Source of the DNA: Planococcus citri
Lineage: Eukaryota > Arthropoda > Insecta > Hemiptera > Pseudococcidae
Direction of reading: 5' to 3'
DNA length: 64,000 nucleotides
Assembly: GCF_950023065.1 (NCBI RefSeq)
Contig: NC_088677.1
Coordinates: 47,384,555 to 47,448,554 of the forward strand
Position numbers and translations under genes: made by a program. The notes under the pieces are model-generated. The model saw only the letters and a list, made by a program, of their open reading frames with translations. It searched no databases and was not told the origin of the DNA. Of the stretch, positions 23,781 through 37,355 are shown one piece after another (the first letter of the stretch is position 1; each line of letters opens with the position of its first letter).

Positions 23781-26700
23781 AGTTGCAAAAAAAAAAAAAA
23801 CAATATTGTATGTATAGGTAGCGCTACGTATAGAAGTTTTTAAAGATGATTTTAACGTATGTGTCATTCGTCATTCTCTCTACTTTATCCACGAAGTATT
23901 AAAAAACGTACCTACAGCCACATTCAAGTTGATAAATAACCCACTATAATACTAAGTATACCTACATTATTATGTATGTATATTATATATACATGTCTTG
24001 ATCAAATATTCAAAAGAAAAATAATCGATAATAGGTACTTTTTAATAGCATGCTCAAATAAAACTTTTCAGTTTACACACCATCACGAACATTATATGGC
24101 ACTTCTATTAAATGACGACCTTTTATTCGTATATGTATTAGTATACCTACCTTCTACTACATACTTCAACATAATCCAACATACACCTAACAAAGTATAA
24201 ACTTACAGCGTGAAAACTGGAACACCATATACGGTTACCGTGCTCGACCATTTTCGCGATTAGTTTTACCAACTTTTTCGCGGTACATTTGACTCGTCGT
24301 ACTACAGTTTGGAAAATAAAAACAAAAGAAGGAAAATTTAGCCAGTGGCTATCAAAATTCACTCGTATAAATCGTAGTAAAGTATCACTCGTATGTGTAT
24401 GAGCCAGAAATCAACGATCAACTAAAAAATATACCAGTAGGTACCTACTCTCGTATATATTTCTAAGCTCCTTCTCTAATAACCCTAGGCAAAATATTTA
24501 CATGACCTTTTTTCTTACAGTTTAAGTATATGTATACCATATAGGTATCCATCCATGCTTATAAAAAAAAGGTACGTACCTCTACCTACCTATCAGTTGA
24601 GTTCTGCAATCGAGAAGAACCCAATGTATTGACAAAGTATCACGAACTCGACCTAAATCACTCTGTACACTATTTACTTAAAACCTTTAAATCCAACGTA
24701 CCTACTTTTGTTTTTTGTTGTTTTTTTTCTTTTGAGGAAAAAAGAAGCAAAAAAAAAAACGAAAATCTCGAACACGTAAAACATAAAAGTAATGTATTTT
24801 TCCAACTTACTCGTACATTGAAAACAAAAATCACTATTGTCTGTTCGGTTCGAGAGAGATGGAGAAAAAAAGCTTGTAATCGTGTTTATTTCTACACTCG
24901 AGTAAAATAATAATGCTCCCTTACAAAATACATGGAACTCGTCTCCATGTAAAAATAATACGCACTCCAAGTTTTTTAAATAAGGCTATTCATAAATACC
25001 AACGTAAAACCGCATTCAACCTCGACAATATCTCAACTTCTCAACACCTCTCATATTCAATTAATATTTCAAAGAGAAATGAATTGCCAGAACGTTTAAT
25101 ATCTGCAGCTTTAGGTATAATAAGTAATATGTTTTCAAACAAAGCGAGCAAAACACTGAAAAATTACGTTACACGAAAGAAGAAGTCGAGTGAATTTTTC
25201 AATTCGCATTACGTACCCTACCTTCCTGTTTACCTATATCTACCTCAGACCTCTACGGTTTTTATTTGCTTTTTTTAATACTTTTCATCACCAAGTGCAG
25301 GTAATTGAAAATGTACAAGTCATTTACACGAATAGTTCAACGACGACGTTAAAAAAAAAAAAAAACGTAGGTAGTCAATTTTTCAATACCTAATTAGATT
25401 TTGTGTATGTCGTTTCTATCATGAGATTATTGTTATTATCAAACTTGCAACCCCCTTCCTCCGTCTTCATTTTACATTTTCCTTCCTTCTTTAAACGCTT
25501 GAAGGAAATTTCTTCAATTTTCTAATCAACACCTTCGAGTTGCTTTTGTTGCCCAACATTCAAAATTTTGCAATCAAGTTTATAAAGTAGATATTCTGCG
25601 GCATTTTCAACTAGGTATATTAGAAAAGAAAAGGAAATTTCATGAGTATAATAGAATATGGATATATGCTGCGGTATCTCATAAATCGAAGGAAACTAGG
25701 TATAGTATACCATGGAAAATTTTAAAAAAGGCATCTCGGCATTCCAACATGCAAGTGCGGAAATATGTATATAATTTTTTTATTTAGATTTTATTCGAGA
25801 GATTTGAAAGTATACATATATTTTTTTTAATTTTGAAAAAATTCACAATCGTAATTGGTACCTACCTACCGCATATTTTTAACTTTTGGCGGGAAAAAGC
25901 TGATGGTTGATTAATAGGTATAAATGGACGAAACTTAAATTTTTACTATTTCTTTTATAGGTAATTTTATGACACTTTTTTGGTCGATTTTCACTTTCGA
26001 GGAAGAGGAGAGAGGAGGTATATGAAGAAGCACATTTCTCGAAGATTTGGCAACAAGGTGGATCTTCATGTTAAAATATTTTTTTTGAGAAATGCCAATC
26101 GATGTGATGCTACTCTTTTTTCAAGTTTTATTTTTCCTCATTTTTTAAAGGTACGTAAGTAGATGAAAATAAAAAAGGTAGAATTCTTCATATGAGTATC
26201 TCTGAGGGGAAAATGGAAATGGGAAAATTCGCTGAAAAATAATGAGCTCGTTTACTGTGCAAATTATATCTACTTTTAGGTACCAGTACTTCTTGCATTC
26301 GTACGTAGAATGTGCAAAAACCACTCAACATTTTATGCACTTCCTCCCCGCCAAGAAATACATACCTGTACTTACCTATAATAAAAGTACGTTTTTCAAA
26401 CTTCCAGAAAAGTTTACTTGAAGGGGTTACATTTTTTCGGCGTTTTTCTCGAGCCATTTTCCAGCATTTTTTCCCCAACCATCTAATTTTTTTTCAAGTT
26501 GAAAATCAATTAACTCTGGTAAAGGTGTTCTGGCTAAAAAAAAAATCAACAGCTGCTGTACGTATAGATGAGGAATTGAAAAGCACTCCTTAACGAAAAA
26601 ACAAAATAGGAAATTATGTGAGAGAAGAGCGAGGGGTAAAATACCGCATATTTTGTTCAGGGTGTACCTAAAAATAATTTTCTGCTTTCGTTTTGTAATA

Positions 26701-27660
26701 TACATGGTACCTACATTTACTATCATCTGTTAATACAACAACTCAAACAATGTAATTTTAAATTGGTTTGCAGATTTTAAAAATTCAAGGAATGTATGTA
26801 TAGCTAAGTATACTCTTCAAAATACGTATTGTAAGCAAGTTGAATCAACGAAGATAAAAATCTCATATTTTTTTTTAAACTGATGGAGCTTGGAATAAAA
26901 ACGAATCATTTACGAAATAAAATCTTTCAAAATTTCTCGTTTGAAACGTATAATTGAAAATTTCAGAATCTCTGCCTCTTTTCAACAAAAACTTTTCCTT
27001 CGAGAATTTTTCAAAACATCTTGTACATAATTATGGCAATTTTATTTGATCATTCTTCTGCTGAAGTACCGCATAAGGAAACTCGGAGAAAAGTTTTATT
27101 CCCGAAACATTTGAACCATCACAACAAGAACCGAGACCTGGCATGGCATGGCATAACACTGTGGCCAAAAAAGAAGTAATTTAAATAATAAAAGTAACGC
27201 GACAAAGGGTAAAAAACACATAAAAGGGTTAATGGAGAATAAAATAAATTCCGATTCATTGTTGCGCTGGTACAAATTTTCAGCTCGACTTCTTCTTTAG
27301 CGAATGAAATTTTCGATGAAGTTTTCTCGTCACAGAATTATCTGTAGGAAACTTGCAATGGTTTAGATTTTCATTTTCATAACAAATCGATCGACGAGGA
27401 TCCTACCACGAGATTTTTTGGATGGATCGAAAAAAAACGCGCCAATTCTTGAATTTCGCAGGTCGGAGCCTAATCGAATTATCTATAATAAGAAAATCTT
27501 AATAAATAGGTCATCGGTATGATGTTCTATGCAATAAAACAGCTTTGTGATTGAAAAACATTATCTACGATGGGTAACTTACTGGTTTATAGTTTCTTTC
27601 AAGCGTTTAGTGTAGCGCACACGCGATCGAGTATCACAGGCTTTCAATACCATAACCGTT

Positions 27661-27689
27661 CTCCCCTCTCTCTCTCCCTCTCTCTCTCT
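27661..27689. repeat. CT-rich microsatellite
   Basis: Interrupted (CT)n tract. Confidence 0.8.
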
Positions 27690-30600
27690 GAAAGAATGCC
27701 AATTTTTTCCATCTGAAAGAAAAAAGAAGGTTTTTTATTGAAAATTTCACATGGTTGCATTTTCATTCAATATAATGCGGCAAGCAATGGAAAATTTCAA
27801 ACTCGAGCGTTCGAATAAGGAAAATATAAAATAAAAAGGATAATAATTTACGGCCTCGTATGCATATAAGTTGCATGAATACAAACATGTGAATTTTTCA
27901 AAATATTTATAATTTAAATCGGCCAAACGGTCAAATCAGATTAGTACCTATTATGGACTTCATCGTATGTACCTCTACCTATACTATAGAAACGTTTCAT
28001 TGAAAGTATACGAGTATTTAGCTGGTAGCGTATCTTTTAAAATGGCGAATTTTCTGTCAAGCGGTCTTCTTTTCAAGAAGCGTAATTCAAATAAAAAATA
28101 TAAAGCCTTTTTTGATAATGAAAAAAGATTCAAATCCTTAAATTTAATTTTCTACTGAAATAACCTAATCCTGTACGCTTTACCGATTTCGTTAAATTGC
28201 GTTTCTTTTTTTTCTTCCGCCGGCTAAAAAAAGACATTATTAATTGAAAATTAACAACGAGAAAACACCAAGTTCAAAAAGAAGGCTGAATAAAACTTCA
28301 TATAGGTACTCGTAGGTACCTACTTACTCGTACTTTGATGATACTGCGCAATATGAGTGAGACTTTTTCTGTCGAGTCAGTTTGGAAAATTTTACGTCGA
28401 TGCCTTCCAAGACGTCAAATCGCAAACAAAAAGGAAATTTTTATCCGCATTTGCGAAAAAATGAGAGCTAAAAAAAGCAAAAAGGAATATTTCAAAATGT
28501 TATTTCTTTTCAAAAGAGAGTCATATTACACGCATTTGCCTACCTGTATTGTGTCTACGCGTTTTGCATTATTTTACCATTTCAACTTATACCGTACGAT
28601 GTCTCTCTATCGCTTTTTTCGTTTCCCTTTTTGGAATCGTAAAGTGAAATCGAAACGCTACGTATTTGACAAACAAAAAAAAAAAAAAAATACAGGAAAA
28701 ATTCAACATCGGTTACATTACTTTTATAGAATTTTTCATTCCGTACCTACCTATCAAATACAAAAATTGAAGAATGAAATTCATTAATCTTTAATGAAAC
28801 TGACTCGACTCAGGGAAAACTTTCTTCTCGTGTAACACTTCGAGGTGACAATTTTCCGTCAAGAAATTACTCAAACGTAGGGTTTATTATTTTCAGGCTT
28901 AGTCGTATAGTCTCATTTTTTATTTCACAAGACCTGAAAATTTACGATAAGAATTTCAAATTGCTAAAATTTTATTCCCAGCATAAATTATCTTCTGCTT
29001 TTGCATTCGTTCATACTTTTTTGAAATGTATGTTATGTATTGCTGTAGAGATAAGATGTTATTTCAGGAAAGAGGTGAAAAAATCCATGGTACACCCACA
29101 TAAAGGTAACGATGATGCGCAAATTCCAAGGTTACTTTAAAAGACATGCAGGACAAGTTTTCACTGGTTCTTTATCATATGTATATACTATCAATTTAAT
29201 CTGATTACGCTACTTCATTGTATGCCTAGAACAAAAATTTGTCAACATTTTTTCCAAACTTGGGTTAGTAAACAAAAGGATTGATAAACTGAGATCATTT
29301 GATGTAGGTACCCCTAAGTAATAAAATTTTGTGAAAATGTCAAAGGATTGTGATATATTTTCAAAAATCCACGTCTAGATATTCAGAATGTGTCTAACAT
29401 GTAAGAAGTAACCTACTCACAACCAGGTAAAAAAGATTAGGTACATCTGATCTGATCAAAAAACTGACCGTAATATTTTCAAAGTAGGCTGACTGAGAAA
29501 TCTAATTAGAAATTTTTAGGAACTCGAAAAATACACAAATCAGAAACTTTCATAGGAAATGACACCTAATAACGAATTGTAAAGCTCAAATTTCCCAAAA
29601 ATTTACTTTGTTCAAGTTAGTTTAGTTTGTCTGCACTTGTTTATAAATTCACAGTTTTGACACAAAATTTTTGGTAGATAGATCCTCTTCATATATATTT
29701 TTTCAGATGATGTTTCGCCCAAAGTTTCACTTTTTTTTTTTAAATCAATATGACACAACTGGAACATGAGCTGATGATGATACAAAAACATGAAAATTTT
29801 ATTTCATGAGTAGGTACATACATACATATACCATTTTTTCCCTCAAAATTCTTAAGTGCATGGTCCAATGAGTTGGTAAATTCGCTTCTTAAAAGTTCGC
29901 CTCATCTTTTTCAGATTCTACGACCTTCTTAATATAGTCTCATTGAATAAAACGATAATAAAATTTAAGGGATCTTTGCACAATCACTGTATTCGAATGC
30001 AGATTTTCAAAATTGACCGTAAAATTTGAATGCATGCGGATGAAAAACCTCGACTTTCGACAATTTACGAGTTAAAATGGTTTAGATAATAAAAATGGAC
30101 ACACCTGAATTTCAAACGAATAAGGGTAACACACCTACTTGAATATATGTACATCAACATCTGTAATACACGCGAATTGGCTAGACATAGGTACGTATGT
30201 ACTGGGTATCTTTCGTGTTATCGTGTTTCCTCCGATAGTTTTTTTTTTTTGCTTTCATCCACATCAAAAACATTGCAAACTTGGTGATATGTTCCAGCAA
30301 AAGCAAGTGCACACGTACTGTTCAACTTTACAACACTAACGTAAACTCCTATCCTTTGCGAACATATAAAGGCGTCGACACTAAAAAAAAAACCTCTGCG
30401 AGTACTTCTACCGGCTCTACCTACGACAGTAGTCATTTGCGAAAAAAAAAATCAATTAATCAGGTTATTTTTTCCCCCCATTGAATTTACTTACTTACAC
30501 ACGCTCGCTCATGCTCGAGCCCATATAGCACCTAGCTTAAACTATCTATGTAAATAAATCACGCGAATTCGCTCGTTCGGGTAAAGGTACATTCACACCG

Positions 30601-32567
30601 TTATAAATTCATCTTTTTAAACGGTGTTATTTGATATGCGAAAAAATTCATTAGAATAGACGACGTTGTATCACAATTCTACGTAACTTTTATACGAATA
30701 TGAAAATTTAAACTCGAAAATGGCGAACGTTCATACGGTAAAAATATCATGTTTCGGAAGTGTTTTTGCTGCCGCGAATATTAATTTAAAACATCGTTCG
30801 CCCCAACAGCATATTTTTCACCTTTAAACACCATCGTGTTGAAGCTTTTAAACACAATAAACAATTCTGAAACACTTTTTCTAAAAAAAAAAAAAAAACT
30901 TCGAAGCTTGATTTGAATTGTGTAAATGTCGTATTAAATGCGAGAAACCGCTCCGAAATTTAATGAAACGTCGTATTTAAAAGATAAAATGAACTTTCTC
31001 TTGGAAAAGTCCTTTTCTATATCTCCTATTGATTAAAAAAGTGAGAATATTTTTTCACTCCTCATTATGAAAGTTTTTCTTGCGATACGTTCGTATTTGC
31101 GATCACGTTTGACGTCAAAACATGAAATAACATCGACACGGCGACGTTTGCTTTTGTAACCTTCAAACTCGAGTACAAATTACAATTTTTTGCTTTAGTA
31201 ATCATCAAATTTTTGAAAAAAATTCCAATCAGAAGGGCTGAATTTATAGTAGACCTAAGTGTGCTTTAATGAGACAACTCGCAGTTATGAACATTTTTTA
31301 TTTCTTCGAACAAATCGATATTTTTATAACTTGAACGAAAAATATTAAAAACCCATTATGGCGACTTCTTGAAAAAGTAAATTTGGTGTCTGCAATTGAA
31401 AATTTATATCGTGTAAGAAAAATTATTTTAAAAAGAGAGTGTGGGCTGGGTTTCGAAAAGTTAACGAATTTTGTCATGAACTATGATCCCATTTTATTTT
31501 TCATGGAAATTCATTCGAGCTTGAAATAATCTTTCGCGTAGTTCGGCTCATAAGGAATCTAACGAAGTGTCGGACGCAAATTCAGACGACATTCTGTCTA
31601 CATGATCATACTCGAAGGGGTAGGTATTAGGTAACCTGTACCTTATGCACGCTTTGAAAATTAAGGCACCAAAAATGCGAAGCTTTTTCGTCGTTTTTTC
31701 ACCGTTGTTTAGACTTTTAGGATCAATATTTTCAAAAAAATTGAAATTTTTATCAAACCTACCTACATCAATAAATACGAAAATGGTGATTTTCAATTAT
31801 TATGCATGCATGGTTGAAGAGAATTAAGAAAATAGAGTAAGGTGTTGTTAGTGTTCGAACATTTTAGCATTAACGTTGTAAACAGCGTGAGTGTTTCCTT
31901 CTCAAAAATAATTACAGAAATCGAGAGGAAAAAGAAAAATTTTCATCCTTTTATTTAGATACTTTTTTCAATATTTTTAGTGGCAACAAAGCTGGGAAAA
32001 AAATGAAAAACCACTTCCTTTTGTATCGCTCATTTCAGTACAAGCATTTCATATGGCCGTATAACAAAAATGTGAACAGCTGAATGAACGAGTATGGCAA
32101 TTTAGCTGAAAACTGACCTCATAGATGACCAAACAAAACAATGAATAGCCGTACGTCCGTCAAAATAGGCAATAAAAGAAGGAATCCATTTCGGCTTGAA
32201 ATTTTTGACGTTTTAATTAGAAACGCTTCCACGAAGAGGATTTCAAAATCGCACAAACGCACGAAAAAAAAATAGGAATCCCTGCGGCAGCGTAGAACTC
32301 GATATATAAATTTCACAATTAAGGGGAAATTGGAGCTTGGGGTGAAAACAGCCGACTCTCGACGACGCGACGTACGGTTTTCATAATTTCTGGCAAAATT
32401 GCCACCGCGCCGTGCCGCCGTAATACGAAACGGGAACAATAAAAATTTCGTAGGTACTTTGACGGAACACTCTGAGCGCACCGCAGTAGTATGTATAGTA
32501 CCTACTACCTACATGCTCGTAGCTTATAAATGATCGAAAATAAGATGAAAAGGGCACTTGAGTTATT

Positions 32568-32590
32568 GTAGGTAGGTAGGTAGGTAGGTA
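32568..32590. repeat. (GGTA)n microsatellite
   Basis: Over five GTAG/GGTA units, complementary to the TACC arrays elsewhere in the window. Confidence 0.85.
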
Positions 32591-35500
32591 CGTGAACCGG
32601 CCACGTGACATAATCAAGTCTCTTGGAACGTGTTGTAGTCTGCTAGGTGCTAAATTTTTTGCCAACATGCGGCAACGGAACGGTTCAAGTTCGAGTCAAC
32701 GACTGAGATCGAGCAAGGTGAAATTTTCGTCGAATTTGACTCAGCATAAAATGTGATTTTTTATCAGTGTGTACCTTTGATACGAGAGCTTCGCTTATTA
32801 AAGTATAAACGGTCGAGAAGACAGATACAAAACAGGAAATGAAGCACACATGCACGCTAAATTGACTTAATAGTACGAAGGTGTGGTACAGTCAGTTAAC
32901 TTCATAAGGGACAAACCAGGCAACTCGCAACGCTACCCTTCTTTCAACGTAGAATAATCGATACTAAAAAGGGGCTGCTGTTACTAGATTATTCCACGAT
33001 TCTAACTCGAACCCCAATACAAATGCCGACTTTTCCCCAACTACGCAGCGAAATGTTTCCCAGTTTTTAATACCCTATCGTAGTGAAAGCTTTTTCTCGT
33101 CTCTGCGTCTCCCCTTCACCCGTTCGCTCGTTCCTTTCGTTGAATAACTTACCAAACTTTACACACTCACACAAACGTCCGACGACGCGATACGATGGCA
33201 AGAGTAGGTACTCGGTACTGTCTTTCTGACGCGCGCACCCCTCAACCATCCCGTTTCTTCGTAGCTCTAAAAGAAGAGAGGTTTTATCACACTTTTCAAT
33301 TTCCTGTACAATAGAAGTTTTTGATTAAGTTACCTTATGTTCGTCATTTTCGTTCGATTATTTCTCAAATAATTATATTTTTATTATAGGTACGCCATCT
33401 TTTGCTCGGCTCATTCGACGTCGATCCTTTGATATTGCTTATTGCATTATCGATGTGATTTTTATCCTTATTGAATTTTCATCTTGCTTAGTTATCAAAT
33501 TTTGATGGAATCAGTTCCAAAGCTTCAGGTAACATCCAAAATTTTTATTTCATTTTATACGGAGAATACGTTGCCAAATTCAAGATATGAAATTTGAGAT
33601 TTGAAAAAATGTAAAAAATAGGTAAATGAGATGAGTTTTTGAGAAAAAAATAAACAGTTGATGCTAAGTTTTTTGCAGAATTTTTGAACTTCTGCGAGTA
33701 AGATGATTAGAGCATTAAATACCATAGAGTAGGCGAATTTAGATAATAATTTATTCATTATTTCTCACCCTTTTTAGCCTTTTAGTGTTAATGCCGCCGA
33801 AATAAAAAATGAAATAAAACCAAAATCTCGTTTTCCCTTTCGGTTAATACTTAAATGAAATGAAAATGAAACCCTCGTTTACTAACCTATCGCAATACAA
33901 CGTTACAATCGCAGCCCAAACCTACCTATACCTATACGAATCGAATACGTGTACAAACGCGAGAGAGTTAGGGACCTCGATCGCAGCAATTTGGACATTC
34001 AAAGATCAAAGTTCGTGCAGCCTGAAACAGAAGCCCGGTGTTTTTAGTAAACAGGTCGTTTTTATACGTACGCCATCATCATCATATCGTTCATTAACGC
34101 GAACACAAACACCACCTAAAAACTAATCATTTTCGAATTAACGTTATCTAGAGCGAGTAAACCATACGCGATAACCGTTACGATGACGGCGTAAATGTCG
34201 TTGAATAACTAATGCAAAAATGAACACCGTTGAATGCAAATATGAATATTCTCTCATTGTTACGTGTTAGAAAAAGCTTTGCATAATTACACCGATGCAA
34301 CATCTTATTTAACATTAGCAACAGATGATAAAAGTAGTAAATTAAAATGTAGTTCGAATTCCATCGTTCACGTTCAAGTGCATTACAAACGAACTGCAAG
34401 TTACAATCCGGTAAATTTTTTTATACTCTCTCATATTTGCCACTTGAATATGTATAATGACAACGAATGAAAAAAACAGCTTTTATTTACACGAGCTACA
34501 TAGCTGACGTTTAGAGTAGGTACAAATGCTTTTTTAAAAGCTCCACGATCTTGTGTTAATTAATACCCAAGGTTTATTAGGTATAGATGGGTTTTATTCG
34601 CGAAAGTATACTAATGAGCCAGTTGAAACTAGATACGTAATATACATATGTAACTATGCGATGAATGTTAATAAAAATAGGTAAGTAGGTACATATTTTG
34701 TTGTTGGAAGTATAGCAGGTAAAGTACTTAATCGTTACCTACCTGATGAATGGTGCTTTTTAGAAGAAATATTCAGCTTTATTCGAAAGAAAATTCTGTG
34801 ATTATTGAAGGTAGAATTTATCGGAATCGAAATAATCAAATACTATGGATATTGAAAAAAAAGTTCAAACCAGTTCAAGTTTACCAATTAGTGTCTTAGA
34901 TTTAACTATGGGAAGGAATAATTTTTTAAAAACTTTATTTTAACTGCGGCGAAATTAATTTAACCTCGAAGTGTAGAATACTGGGCACGGAGCAGTAAGT
35001 ACATAATTAACAAATTTGTAAATTGGCTCAATTCATTTTTAAGGGTCGAATAAGTTGAAATGTAGAATAAATTTCCAGCAGTATAATAATTTTCCAGAAA
35101 AAAATCCTAATAAAAAGTGAAAATACATACCTATGTAGTTGAATTATTGAATGGATAAATTTCATAGCTAAGTAGTACAATATTTTTCTGTATTATGTTC
35201 TAATGGATAGTTATCTTATCTAAGTACATACATACTATCTACTGCGAGCTCCTGCATCCTGAAGGTTAGGCAAACACATTTACAAGGATTCGGTATATGT
35301 TGCATACCTTATTATATGGGAGGTCTCACTTTCTACATAGAAATACCCTGAATTTCTTCCAAGTTTCTTTCCGTGGTCATCAGTCTCTCATTGATGTTTT
35401 TTTTGTCTGTAAAATAGTAAGTACGTAACGTGGGTTTTCAGTTTTTTCATGTTGTAGTGGCTTGTTATGAAAGAAAAGAAAAGTAACACAACAATACTCG

Positions 35501-35788
35501 AAGGGAGGTTATTATTGAAATATCACGCTATTTTTTTCAGCGAAGTAAACAGCACGTGAAAATGTCTGGTAATTGGAGGTTAAGATCGATTATACCTCTT
35601 TTTTTCTTCTAATTAACAGCATGGCCTCATTCTGCGACATTAAACGCCAGTCAGCTAACCTTTTCAAAAAAAATCAGTAGGTACTACAGGAATTTACTAA
35701 AATTTAGTGAAAAGCTGCATGTAAGCCCATTACGAAGACTAATAAAACGTTTGAGATAAATGACAAAATCAAATTCACCATTACCATG

Positions 35789-35808
35789 GGATCGGATCGG
35801 ATCGGATC
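35789..35808. repeat. (GGATC)4 tandem repeat
   Basis: Four perfect GGATC units. Confidence 0.85.
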
Positions 35809-37253
35809 GTATGGGCAAAACGTATTTAGAAGGTATACTGGTACACAAATGAAACCAATGGAAGTACTCGTACGTATAGGTAATATTAGCCACATCCACG
35901 TATAAAAATAACTAAACTGGCAAATAATTGAGGTCAAGGAAAACGATTTGGGTACTTCAATGTAGAGACCATACACAGCGTAAAACCCATCTCTTATTTT
36001 CATCCCTTTAGGTTAACTCGACGCGCAAAAAAACAATGACAAATTCCTTTTTCTTGGTTGCTTCGCCAAAATATCCACTTTAAGCATTCGATAAAAGCGT
36101 GTTTCTTCAAGTCGTACGTACACATTTGTCATGAAACGAACATCGATCAATAGAATTGTATTTTGCGACACCTATTCTCGTATTTTTTTCTTCTCTCGTT
36201 CAAAATCGAGTTTTTTACTCGCCCATTTCCCGTATACCTACTTACGTGCTTTATGGTGTATCCGAAAACCTCACGAACTTGGAGTACATAGTTATCTTGT
36301 TATGTGTGGTGATTGTTGATTGGTGAAAACGATCTATTCGTTTTTTAACGATCGTTGTTTTCTTCTACACCAATTTTTTTTTCTTCAAAAAGTAAGGTTA
36401 TCGCGTACAGGTACATGATAAAAATTACTTTCGTGCCTACGTATTTGATCTGCTAGCACGTGCTCACTCTGCTCGGTCACCAGTTCGTTCTTTTTCAAAA
36501 TTTCAGTTATATTTTTCCAACGAATTATACGTGAACGTGTTCCAGAAAAGAAAGAAAGAAAAATCCGCAAACACTAAGAATCATAAGAAGTTTTTAACCG
36601 TAAAAACCTCTCTGCATCTCTTCAGATCCGGTACTTTATCATAATTCGCCGACAATAATGTTCCGCAAAATTTATATTCCAAATCTGTAGAGTATATCTA
36701 GAAAAAGGTTCAAAGGGGTGTTGACTTACTTGTCGAATAGAGTGCACGAGCAACTTTAAAAAGAATTTTTTACCCAAAAGTTCTACTATATTAAAAGAGA
36801 AATACTCTTAGTAATACACAGCATTATAATTTTTCTTCTTCTCCATTCTTTGAGTCAAACGAAAAAAAAAAAAACTTTGAAGGGGAAATACGCTGAAAAC
36901 TGCACGGTTCTGAATTATATTTAATTATTCCAGTCTTTCAATGTTCTTTGACGACGGTTTGTATTACACGTATTTGTAAAATTTTCCACATAAAAAACGT
37001 CACCGCATCTCGTCCCTTCTGTGATATTGATTTGCTTCGCCTTTAGCTGTACGAGCAGGTATATAAAATTATTATTCTTTTCGGTAATCCTTTTCTGGTT
37101 GAAATTATTTTCCTCATTTTCCCATCTTCGTCGTGTTTTTTGTTATTAAAAGTGATTTTTAAATCTACCCGAAATTTATTATCGTACCTCTACCTTACCT
37201 ACCTACCTACGTATACTATACTTACTATACCATACCCACGTATCAACGTTACC

Positions 37254-37352
37254 ATGCTATTTTCTCTCATTTTTCTCGTCTTTTTTTCCTTCATCGAGCA
37301 ATCTGAATATCTCGCGAGTTGTATTCTCGAAGCATTTGTATTCTTCAATAGT
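37254..37352 (+). other. Weak candidate signal-peptide exon
   Basis: ATG at 37254 (context ACCATGC) opens MLFSLIFLVFFSFIEQS, a good-looking signal-peptide shape: short N-region, a run of 12-13 hydrophobic residues, then polar residues. It lies 2.5 kb upstream of the first recognised Appl exon, where a signal-peptide exon is needed. The only GT in the required phase 0 that leaves the whole hydrophobic run upstream, GTATTC near 37335, is a poor donor, so the link is speculative and AT-rich chance is a real alternative. Confidence 0.12.
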
Positions 37353-37355
37353 TGA

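Larger units (their letters stand above)
22223..37253. other. Gene-poor region, no supported gene
   Basis: About 15 kb without a defensible exon. The longest open frame (28335-28787, 150 codons) is Lys/Phe/Arg-rich and motif-free. Simple repeats are a CT-rich tract at 27661-27689, GGATC x4 at 35789-35808 and GGTA repeats at 32568-32590. A CpG-richer patch spans about 32120-33250 and includes an ATG at 32667 that stays open for 29 codons, with no hydrophobic segment. The minus strand at 23586-23780 has a less biased composition and may be a decayed coding remnant. Confidence 0.5.

Noticed and set aside
28335..28787. 150-codon open frame on the plus strand
   Set aside because: Lys/Phe/Arg-rich with a poly-Lys run from a poly(A) stretch, no motif, no neighbouring exons; explained by AT-rich chance.
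32667..32756. ATG in GCCAACATG context with 29 codons, as a first exon
   Set aside because: No hydrophobic signal sequence, and the possible donor GTGAAA within it is weak.
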